DNA of 64,000 nucleotides from UBA993 sp964389365 (GTDB lineage Bacteria > Bacillota > Dethiobacteria > DTU022), in the NCBI GenBank assembly GCA_964389365.1, contig CAYMDO010000003.1:36262-100261 (forward strand), read 5' to 3'. Position numbers and translations under genes: made by a program. Shown here in pieces: positions 8,976 through 16,863 of the stretch; within the stretch, counting starts at the first letter, position 1, and every line of letters begins with the position of its first letter. Under the pieces are notes generated by a model. The model was given only the letters and a program-made list of their open reading frames with translations, was not told where the DNA came from and did no database searches.

Positions 8976-10223
8976 ATGTACCAGGCAGTTATTACCGGTT
9001 TGGGTCCGTTAGCTCCGAATGGGGTTGGAAAAGAGCAGTTCTGGGAAGCTGTCTCCCAGGGAAAGACAGGTGTCAGGCGTGTCGAAGAACTGGCTCAATC
9101 GGAATGTCCCTGCCACATAGCCGGAAATATTCTGCCGGAGTGGATCGAAGAACGGTCTGCCGATTTGCCGGGCTGGCTGCCTGATTCGAAGGCTTGCCGT
9201 TTTTCGCTGATTGCCGCCAAGCTGGCGCTCGAAGATGCCGGCTTGACTCCTGAGGATGTTTCCGGGCGCAAGGGTGCCGTCTATATGGGAGCCAGCAGCC
9301 CGGATATGGAGATCTACCAGCGGGAGTACCAGACCTTTAGCAGCAGCGGCTCTATCAGGCCGGATGCCCTTGCTTCTGCCGCACCGCATGCTTCAGCTTC
9401 AGCAATATCGCATTATTTTAAAATATATACAAATGTTGTTACAATCTCAACTGCCTGTTCCTCCGGAGCTACCTGCATACAGTATGCAGCAGATTTGATC
9501 GCCCGGGGTGAGTCGGATATTGTTATTGCCGGGGGTGTGGATATTCCGCTATCACCATTTTTTATCAGCGGCTGCAGCGCTGTCGGACTGGTCCCGGTAA
9601 CTTTTAACCATAAACCGGAATGCGGCAGCAGGCCTTTTGATGCTCAGCGTGAGAGCGGTGTTTTATCTGAAGGGGCGGGAGCGGTAATCATGGAAGAAAA
9701 AAGCATCGCACTACGAAGAAAAGCAAAAATTTATGCCGAATATTCGGGATGCGGAACTTCCACTTCGCTGTCTCCATCATGGATGAAAAATTCGTTTATC
9801 GCGGCAATGACCGAATCGCTTGAGCAATCTCGTTTAAGGCCGACTGACATAGATTTTATTTCTGCCTGCGCTCCTGGCCACCCGGTTATCGATCGGGTCG
9901 AAACTGACGCGATTAAGGACCTGTTTGGCCAAAGGGCATATAATGTTCCTGTCAGCTCCATAAAATCAATGATTGGAAACCCGGGTGCTGCGTCAGGGCT
10001 GCTTCAATTGATAGCCGCTGCTTTAAGCATCGAACACAACTACGCTACACCAACCGTTAACTTAGAAAAGAGCAGTGAATGTTGCGATCTCGATTATGTT
10101 CCTCATAAAGGCCGCGTGGCCAGGATTAACCGGGTTATGATAAATATACGTGGTTTTGGCGGAAACACTTCGTCGCTTGTCATTTCGAGGGCCGGGTTAA
10201 AAGATAAAAAGCCAAACGGGTAA
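8976..10223 (+). CDS. Beta-ketoacyl synthase-like protein lacking both catalytic histidines
   Basis: A 415-residue FabF/KAS II-fold protein. The nucleophile Cys161 is kept in TACSSGA, and the lysine of VSSIKSM is kept, as is the C-terminal GFGGN loop. In FabF the first catalytic histidine lies in AHGT; here the aligned motif reads ACAPGHP, with Cys298 at that position. The second histidine (GH of MTGHLLGAAG) is Asn335 in MIGNPGAASG. Normal KAS enzymes need Cys-His-His for decarboxylative condensation, so this protein is either a chain-length-factor-like or acyl-transfer variant, or uses other chemistry. No acyl carrier protein or other fatty-acid gene is adjacent. Its neighbours, a methyltransferase 41 bp before and sensor kinases after, suggest a specialised product rather than housekeeping lipid synthesis. 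Confidence 0.85.
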   Translation: MYQAVITGLGPLAPNGVGKEQFWEAVSQGKTGVRRVEELAQSECPCHIAGNILPEWIEERSADLPGWLPDSKACRFSLIAAKLALEDAGLTPEDVSGRKGAVYMGASSPDMEIYQREYQTFSSSGSIRPDALASAAPHASASAISHYFKIYTNVVTISTACSSGATCIQYAADLIARGESDIVIAGGVDIPLSPFFISGCSAVGLVPVTFNHKPECGSRPFDAQRESGVLSEGAGAVIMEEKSIALRRKAKIYAEYSGCGTSTSLSPSWMKNSFIAAMTESLEQSRLRPTDIDFISACAPGHPVIDRVETDAIKDLFGQRAYNVPVSSIKSMIGNPGAASGLLQLIAAALSIEHNYATPTVNLEKSSECCDLDYVPHKGRVARINRVMINIRGFGGNTSSLVISRAGLKDKKPNG

Positions 10224-10246
10224 ATAAGTTATTTTAACTAATAAAG

Positions 10247-12706
10247 ATGGTGGCAGTAGTGATTGATTCAACAGCCTATATATTGGTATTCACAATTGCT
10301 GCATATTTGATGACAGGGATCATAGTTATTGCTAATAACCCAAAAGCAGCTGCAAACCGTATCATGTTTAGCTTTACCCTGGTGGCCGGCTTTTGGGCGC
10401 TTTCCATCCTGATCATCAATATGCAGGATAATGTTAATATCATTTTATTTTGGATCCGGGCAAGCCATGCCCTGGGTGCCGTTGCACCCTGGCATATTAT
10501 TGCCCTGGTTGTTTCATTGTTTGAAAAGAAGCCGTTATCGCAAACCGGAGTGAGATTTAGCCTTATAGCCAGCTTGGCATTGGCGGGTATTTCTTTTTCA
10601 CCTTATTTTATTATTGGGCTGGCAGAGCCTTATCATGAAAATAGGATAATATACGGTAATTTCACCTATCCTTACATTATATTTTTACTTGGCATGATTG
10701 CTTACGCCTTATGGCAGGTTTTCTACCGTTTAATAAATTCCCGCGGAAAAACACGAACCCAGATGAATTACCTGTTTACCGGAACCCTGATATCAGCGCT
10801 GCTTATCACTGCTGTAAATATCATCCTGCCTTTGGTTGGCATAATATATATACATAATATTGATATAAGATCTTTAGGCCCCCTCTTCAGCCTGGCCATG
10901 CTCGGATCAATCAGTTATGCAATAATAAAACACCGGTTCATGGATATTCGCCTGGCATTGCGTAAAAACCTGACTTCTTATATCACCGCGTTTCTAGTGG
11001 CAATTGCGTCTATACTTACAGTGCAAGGCATGTTTCAATTGAATCCTAAAGCAGCTCCATTATTTATACAAATCATTATGGCCTCTTTAATTTTTTTTAT
11101 TGCTGCCCTATTGCTCACAATACAGGATAAGGTCCAATTGCTGGTTGACAGGTACTTGTACAAAGGCGTGGCAGATTACCATACTTTATTGCTGGATAGC
11201 TCGAAAAAGCTATCCGGCTTGATGGACCGGGAGCTGCTTCTTGAAACTCTGATTAAAAACATAGCTGGTTATATGAAACTCGAGTGCTCGTTTTACTGTT
11301 TGATTGACGACAGAAACAAGTTTAGGGTGAACGGTTTTACCAGGATGGCTGAAGATTGCAATGCATCTGTAATAGATATAACTATGCTTAAGCCGTTAAT
11401 TGAATATTTCTCGGGGGAGCATTCGATCCTGGTCCACTCGGATATTTCGGGTAAGGTAAATGATCCGGTCAATGAGCAGCTGTATAGAAACATGAAAATA
11501 ATGGGTGCGGATATTGCCGTGCCGCTTTTTGGCGACGATTGTTTGGAAGGAGTTTTATTTTTGGGAGCCAAAGATTCCGGGGAACCTTATTATCACGAGG
11601 ATGTTTTGCTTCTCTATGAAATATCAACCCAGGTAATAATTAGCTTAATTAATGCAAAACATTACAGGGAGATATCAAATATCAAGCACTACCAGGAAAT
11701 AATCCTGTCTGAAATGGGCAACGGCCTTCTGTCTGTGAACGATAAAGGTTATCTCACTGTTTGCAACAACGAAGCAGGGAATATCCTTGGTTTATCAAGC
11801 CGGGATGCAGTTGGGAAAGAGTTGTTGGGCACTTTTGGCGAAGATTTATATCGACTTTACGAGCAAACTTTATCGAAGAATACCAACTTAAGCCAACATG
11901 AAGTATGTTTAAAGAAGAACGGGAAGACAAAGTATGTTTCATGTAATACCACCCTGATCCAAACCCCGGATAGAAGCCTGAAGGAAGTAATTATAGTTTT
12001 AAATAACATTTCAAGGATCAAGGAGCTGGAAAGCGAACGGATAAAATCACAGCGATTGATATCGCTTGGAGAAGTTGCTGCCGGTATAGCCCATGAAATC
12101 AAAAACCCACTGGTGTCAATAAAGACTTATGCCGATCTCCTGCCGGAAAAATATGAGGACAATGATTTCCGCAATAAGTTTTCTAAAGTTGTCAGCCAGG
12201 AGATTACCAGGATCAATGACCTGGTGGGTGAGCTGCTCAATTTTGTTAAAGATCCTGTTTTACAATATGAGCAGGCATACATTGAGAATTTAATTGAAGA
12301 AGTATTTTTTCTGCTATCTCCGCAGATGGAGGCCCAAAATGTTGTGGTAGATTTCGAACTGCCGGCGATACGGGAACCCGTCCCTGTTGACCGTGCCTTA
12401 TTAAAGCAAGCACTTTTGAATGTCTGTTTAAATTCTGTTCAGGCGATGCCGGACGGGGGCAGGATAGTTGCTGGAATGAAGTTGTCCGAAAAAGATTTGG
12501 TGTTATATATTGAAGATAATGGGATCGGTATTGCAGACACAATCAGGGAAAAGATCTTCGATCCTTTTGTTACAGATAAAGCTGATGGCGTGGGGTTAGG
12601 CTTGAGCATTTGCCATAAGATTATTTCAGCGCACCGCGGCAGGATTATTATAAAGAGTGACGAAGGTTTTGGATCGCGGTTCGAAATAACTTTGCCGCGA
12701 TCTTGA
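10247..12706 (+). CDS. Membrane sensor histidine kinase (7TM-GAF-PAS-HisKA-HATPase)
   Basis: An 819-residue kinase. The first ~290 residues hold about eight hydrophobic helices of the histidine-kinase 7TM type, followed by a GAF-like domain (about 310-470), a PAS domain (about 480-590), and the transmitter. His616 in IAHEIKNPL is the phosphoacceptor. The ATPase boxes are intact: N-box NVCLNSVQAMPDG, G1 EDNGIGI, and G2 DGVGLGLSI. The start is ATG 10247, with GTG codons at 10250 and 10259 as alternatives because no strong ribosome binding site singles one out. It follows the ketosynthase-like gene by 23 bp. The H-box region is clearly paralogous to the next kinase. The membrane-embedded sensor suggests a small lipophilic or membrane-borne signal. 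Confidence 0.9.
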   Translation: MVAVVIDSTAYILVFTIAAYLMTGIIVIANNPKAAANRIMFSFTLVAGFWALSILIINMQDNVNIILFWIRASHALGAVAPWHIIALVVSLFEKKPLSQTGVRFSLIASLALAGISFSPYFIIGLAEPYHENRIIYGNFTYPYIIFLLGMIAYALWQVFYRLINSRGKTRTQMNYLFTGTLISALLITAVNIILPLVGIIYIHNIDIRSLGPLFSLAMLGSISYAIIKHRFMDIRLALRKNLTSYITAFLVAIASILTVQGMFQLNPKAAPLFIQIIMASLIFFIAALLLTIQDKVQLLVDRYLYKGVADYHTLLLDSSKKLSGLMDRELLLETLIKNIAGYMKLECSFYCLIDDRNKFRVNGFTRMAEDCNASVIDITMLKPLIEYFSGEHSILVHSDISGKVNDPVNEQLYRNMKIMGADIAVPLFGDDCLEGVLFLGAKDSGEPYYHEDVLLLYEISTQVIISLINAKHYREISNIKHYQEIILSEMGNGLLSVNDKGYLTVCNNEAGNILGLSSRDAVGKELLGTFGEDLYRLYEQTLSKNTNLSQHEVCLKKNGKTKYVSCNTTLIQTPDRSLKEVIIVLNNISRIKELESERIKSQRLISLGEVAAGIAHEIKNPLVSIKTYADLLPEKYEDNDFRNKFSKVVSQEITRINDLVGELLNFVKDPVLQYEQAYIENLIEEVFFLLSPQMEAQNVVVDFELPAIREPVPVDRALLKQALLNVCLNSVQAMPDGGRIVAGMKLSEKDLVLYIEDNGIGIADTIREKIFDPFVTDKADGVGLGLSICHKIISAHRGRIIIKSDEGFGSRFEITLPRS

Positions 12707-12773
12707 ATAATGGCGCAGCTTCTGATGCGGATCAGCTTTATCACGTTATGATTAAGCGAAAGGAAGCACCGGC

Positions 12774-14753
12774 ATGAAAGTTGTATTGCTTGTTACTGAC
12801 GATTATGCTTTGCTCGAGGATATCAGGTGCTATCTGCCCGATCAGTATCTTCTTATTGACAGCAAGGACGATGCTTTTAACTGGGTTTTTGAAAACGACC
12901 TTACCCATGGTGTGGTATTGGTTGATACAGATCAGGCAGATGTTTGCAAATGGCTGCAGGGGGCACAGGAAAAAAAGCCCCACCTGGTATATGTTGGAGT
13001 AGGAAAAGATAAAAAACAGGCCTTGTTGCTGGTTGAATATCTTTATGACTTTTTGCCGCTGCCCTCCGAACCATGGCAGCTTGAAAAGACACTTGGCCGC
13101 GCCTGGGAAAAAGTAGTCAGCAACACAGAGCCGGCTGCTGTACCCCAAAACAGCAATTTTTGTGCAGACAGCACCCGCCAGGGAGATTTTGATTTTTCAG
13201 CACGTCCGTGGGCCAGGGTCTTAAGCGATTTTTCCAGGACTGTTAGCAACCAGTTTAATCGAGATAAATTTTTAAATTTGTTTATTTATGCAGTAAAAGA
13301 GCTAATGCCGGTCGGCAAGCTGGTGGTCCTGTTAAAGGAAGAAGATAGCGGCGATTATTTGATTGCCGCCCAGCAAGGCCTTGATCCCGATATAAGCAAA
13401 AAGCTAAGGTTAAAAAAAACAGGAGGTATTATTGCCCGGCTTGTGGCAGAAGGTCAAATACTTAAACGTTCTGCCTCTTCTGATCCCGGTAATCTTGGGA
13501 TAAGTGCGGAAATCACCCAGGAAATGAAGCTGCTGCAGGTTTCGGTTTGCGTTCCCCTGGTTGCCCAGGGCAGTTTGAAGGGTGTGTTATGCCTCGGTTC
13601 AAAAATAACCGGCGCACCATTCTATGAGAGAGAACTGGAGCTGCTCTATTCTGTTTGCGGTAATATTGCCACAGCTCTTGACGATATTGGTCTCCATGAA
13701 CGCCTTGTCAACCAGAAAATTTACATTGAAAGTATTCTGCAGCGCATGAACAGCGGGGTTGTTGCCATAGATCGCTCTGAAAGAATCACAACCTTTAACC
13801 ATCGGGCAGGCGAAATATTATGTAAGGAGCCTGCAGAAATGATCAACAGTGATTTAAGAACACTGGCCAGTCCTATAGGGGATATGCTTTACGAAACCCT
13901 GCTGAATGGGAAAGAATACCATAAGAAATATATAGAACTGGCAGAAATAAAGATACCTCTGGAAATAAGTACTTACTGTATGATGAACCCGGATAAGGAA
14001 GTGCTTGGCAGCGTGATGATCATCGATGATATTACTGCCCGGAAAACCGCTGAGACAGAAAGAAATAAAGCAGAACAAATTACTGTTTTAAACCGTTTTG
14101 TGAGCCAGCTGACACACGAGATAAAAAACCCGATGGTGGCAATCCGCACTTTTGCAGAGCTGTTACCCGATAAGTTTGAAGACAATGAGTTCCGGGCTGC
14201 TTTTTCACAGACGGTCAGGCATGAAGTTAAACGAATCAACGAGCTGGTCGATCAGTTGATTGCCTTTTCAACGCCATTAAATTACCAATACGAACTGACC
14301 GAGATTCAAAGTGTCATCGACCAAGCTGTTTACCTGATTGAAGAGCAGGGTGGAGTACTCAGCGGGTTGACCAGGAAAGATATTTGCGAAGATTTTCCAA
14401 AAGTAAAAGTTGACATTCTCAGTATGGCCAGGGCAATATCATACATCATCAACTTTCTCTGCCAGGGAGTACCGGAGGCAGGCAAACAGCTCTCAGTTAG
14501 CACTGTGCTTTCCGATAGAGAAAACCCTGCGTGTCAAATACAGGTCATTATTACTGATAATAAAACCAGGGTTGATGTAAATAACCCCGAAAGGATTTTC
14601 AGCCCCCTGGAGATGAGCCCGGACAATACTATCTCAGTAGGTCTTCCCGTCAGCCGGAAAATTATAGAAGATCACGGGGGAACACTGCAATTAATTCAGA
14701 CTAACAACAGCCCTTTAAAATTTGGTATCAGCTTGCCGGTATGTCAATCCTGA
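12774..14753 (+). CDS. Hybrid-like histidine kinase with degenerate ATPase domain
   Basis: A 659-residue cytoplasmic protein. Residues 1-115 resemble a receiver domain (acidic pair near 9-10, Asp51) but lack the conserved lysine. GAF-like (about 165-310) and PAS (about 315-430) domains follow. The HisKA H-box is intact with His448 in LTHEIKNPM. The ATP-binding domain is not: the usual N-box NxxxNA is missing, the G1 position reads TDNKTRV, and the G2 position reads TISVGLPVS without the GLGL glycines. The H-box segment closely parallels that of the upstream kinase, so this is a diverged duplicate. It may be phosphorylated by the upstream kinase in a heterodimer rather than bind ATP itself; this is inference. 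It lies 67 bp after the first kinase gene. Confidence 0.85.
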   Translation: MKVVLLVTDDYALLEDIRCYLPDQYLLIDSKDDAFNWVFENDLTHGVVLVDTDQADVCKWLQGAQEKKPHLVYVGVGKDKKQALLLVEYLYDFLPLPSEPWQLEKTLGRAWEKVVSNTEPAAVPQNSNFCADSTRQGDFDFSARPWARVLSDFSRTVSNQFNRDKFLNLFIYAVKELMPVGKLVVLLKEEDSGDYLIAAQQGLDPDISKKLRLKKTGGIIARLVAEGQILKRSASSDPGNLGISAEITQEMKLLQVSVCVPLVAQGSLKGVLCLGSKITGAPFYERELELLYSVCGNIATALDDIGLHERLVNQKIYIESILQRMNSGVVAIDRSERITTFNHRAGEILCKEPAEMINSDLRTLASPIGDMLYETLLNGKEYHKKYIELAEIKIPLEISTYCMMNPDKEVLGSVMIIDDITARKTAETERNKAEQITVLNRFVSQLTHEIKNPMVAIRTFAELLPDKFEDNEFRAAFSQTVRHEVKRINELVDQLIAFSTPLNYQYELTEIQSVIDQAVYLIEEQGGVLSGLTRKDICEDFPKVKVDILSMARAISYIINFLCQGVPEAGKQLSVSTVLSDRENPACQIQVIITDNKTRVDVNNPERIFSPLEMSPDNTISVGLPVSRKIIEDHGGTLQLIQTNNSPLKFGISLPVCQS

Positions 14754-14775
14754 GCTTTGGATTAAGGAGATCACC

Positions 14776-15816
14776 ATGCTTACTTCGGAAAAACCTTTGA
14801 TTCTGATTGTCGATGATGAGCTGGGCCCCAGGGAGTCGCTGCGCATGATTCTAAAAGATGATTATGCAATTAAAACCGCGGGAAGCGGCAAAGAGGCAAT
14901 TTCACTAATCGATAAAAATGAATTTGACCTGATTATATTGGATATTCGCATGCCTGAGATGAACGGGATAGATCTGCTCAAAATAATCAGGGAAAAGGCG
15001 AAGGCAACGGAAGTAATCATGGTAACCGCCTATGCATCAGTTGATACGGCAACGGAGGCTTTGCGGCTTGGAGCGGCAGATTATCTTTATAAGCCATATG
15101 ATATCCTGCACGTCAGGAACGTAGTCAAGAAAGGTTTAAATAAGCTTAACCAGGCAAAAGAAGTCGGCAGAAGGCTGGATGAGCTGCAAACAGCCAAGCT
15201 TAGCTTAGAAGAAGAGATTAAATACACTAAAAGCAGTATCCAAAGCCATTACCGGGAAACAATTGACTCGCTAGTTGCTGCTGTTGATGCTAAAGATTCT
15301 TACACAAAAGGCCATCAGGAAAGAGTTGCTGACCTGGCTAGAAAAATTGGGGAGGCTATGAACCTTGCCTCCGGCGAGCGGGAAGCGATTTGCCAGGCAG
15401 CCACACTCCACGATATCGGCAAAATCGGAGTTTCAGAGTATATCCTCCGGAAAGAAAGCAAGCTGAACAGTAAAGAGTATGAAATCGTAAAAAAACATTC
15501 GGTAATCGGGGCCGACATCCTTTCTCCGGCTACTTTTTTAAAAGATATTGTTCCGATGGTGCGTTACCACCATGAACGTTACGACGGAAGCGGGTATCCG
15601 GAGGGGTTAAAAGGAAATCGTATCCCACTTGGAGCAAGAGTGATTGCTGTTGCAGATACTGTAGATGCCATGCTGTGGGAGAGGCCCTATGCGGTTTCCA
15701 AGAATGCGGTTGAAGTTGCCGAAGAGTTGAACATGGTGGCGGGCACCCAGTTTGATCCGCAGATTGTCACAGCGCTCCTCGATAAGAAGCTTCTGAATAG
15801 AACCGGTGCCAACTAG
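14776..15816 (+). CDS. Response regulator with HD-GYP output domain
   Basis: A 346-residue protein with an N-terminal receiver domain (acidic VDDE, phosphoacceptor Asp56 in LILDIRMP, Lys in YLYKPYD), a coiled linker (about 120-165), and a C-terminal HD-GYP domain with HD at 212-213 (LHDIGKIG) and GYP at 273-275 (DGSGYPEG). HD-GYP proteins are usually cyclic di-GMP phosphodiesterases, so this is the probable output of the two upstream kinases. AAGGAGA at 14764-14770 places the start at ATG 14776; an in-frame start at 14722 would overlap the upstream gene. This is the last gene of the putative operon that begins at 8218. Confidence 0.92.
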   Translation: MLTSEKPLILIVDDELGPRESLRMILKDDYAIKTAGSGKEAISLIDKNEFDLIILDIRMPEMNGIDLLKIIREKAKATEVIMVTAYASVDTATEALRLGAADYLYKPYDILHVRNVVKKGLNKLNQAKEVGRRLDELQTAKLSLEEEIKYTKSSIQSHYRETIDSLVAAVDAKDSYTKGHQERVADLARKIGEAMNLASGEREAICQAATLHDIGKIGVSEYILRKESKLNSKEYEIVKKHSVIGADILSPATFLKDIVPMVRYHHERYDGSGYPEGLKGNRIPLGARVIAVADTVDAMLWERPYAVSKNAVEVAEELNMVAGTQFDPQIVTALLDKKLLNRTGAN

Positions 15817-16144
15817 GCATTCCGCCCGGCCTGCAGCAGGGGGATTTATTATTGATTGGCGGCAGTTGCTTTTTCTTGACAGCGTTGATCCTCAGTTGTT
15901 CATTTCTCCCTGTCTAGTGCCATAATCTTCTTGTCATTGGCAGATCAGCCATAAAAAGATACCGTGCACGACCTTACCTGTCGTACATGTCGTTTACAGT
16001 GTACGGTCCGGGAAGGGACTGATCGGGCGCGTGCGGATTCTAATCTGTAATGCTACAATCGTTGATGATGCAATTAAATAGAAGCCGCTGAAGCCGATAG
16101 CTTATAGCGCCCGGTTATTAAAAATAAAAGGGGTTATAAAAGCA
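15817..16144 (+). other. Intergenic region before signal peptidase
   Basis: A 328-bp gap without a convincing gene. An imperfect inverted repeat, ACCGTGCAC (15961-15969) and GTGTACGGT (15999-16007), could form a stem with one G-U pair, but it has no T-run and no recognisable riboswitch core. TTGACA occurs at 15877-15882 without a matching -10. An AAAAGGGG purine run lies just before the ATG of the next gene. Confidence 0.35.
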
Positions 16145-16735
16145 ATGCGTTCAAAAAAATGGGAATCTACGCTAAAATCATGGATCAGGCAAATTATCCT
16201 GTTTGTTGTCCTGACAGTAATGATAAGTGTGCTGGTTATTCAAACCTATGATATTTTCGACCGGTCGATGGAGCCGACGTTTGACAGGCAGGGCAACCGG
16301 GTGCTGATCTTTCTAACCCCCTATCTTTTTGGGGCTGCCCCCGGGTATGGAGATCTGGTTATTATCGACAGCAGGGTAGATCGGCAGCGGACCATAGTGG
16401 ATCGTGTTATTGAAAGCCCTTTATTTGCTCTTTTCATTCACCGGGAAAGAGATCACATGTGGGTAAAGAGGGTTATCGGCCTTCCCGGCGACAGCCTTGA
16501 ATTTATCATGGGCAGTGTTTACCGCAATGGTGAGCTTTTGCCCGAGAGCTATATAAAAAGTAAGGTTGCTACCGAGCATAACCCGGTAGTTGTTCCCGAT
16601 GGACATGTTTATGTCCTCGGTGACAACCGCAATCACAGCAGCGACAGCAGGCAGATTGGCCCGGTGCCGTTAAGAAATATACAGGGCCGGGTAATTTTAC
16701 GGTTCCTGCCGCTATCAAAAATTACTTTATACTAG
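16145..16735 (+). CDS. Signal peptidase I
   Basis: A 196-residue type I signal peptidase of the short Gram-positive (SipS-like) form. A single N-terminal membrane helix (about 14-33) is followed by the catalytic Ser41 in RSMEPTF and the general base Lys108 in WVKRVIGLPGD. The later box VLGDNRNHSSDSR is also present. The enzyme removes signal peptides on the outer face of the membrane during Sec-dependent secretion. It stands alone between the signalling operon and tex. The symbol lepB or sipS would fit, but the paralogue cannot be told. Confidence 0.95.
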   Translation: MRSKKWESTLKSWIRQIILFVVLTVMISVLVIQTYDIFDRSMEPTFDRQGNRVLIFLTPYLFGAAPGYGDLVIIDSRVDRQRTIVDRVIESPLFALFIHRERDHMWVKRVIGLPGDSLEFIMGSVYRNGELLPESYIKSKVATEHNPVVVPDGHVYVLGDNRNHSSDSRQIGPVPLRNIQGRVILRFLPLSKITLY

Positions 16736-16863
16736 CGGATATTTTTTATAGCCGATTCCGATTCCGGGGTTATTTCGAATACGGGTAAAGACCCACCGGG
16801 CAGAGCGGAATCGATGGGGCATAAGTATTAATAAAACTTTTAAAACTTTGCAGGGGGCCGGTT

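Noticed and set aside
15961..16007. Possible riboswitch or small RNA before signal peptidase I
   Set aside because: Only an imperfect 9-bp inverted repeat with no T-run and no known aptamer core.
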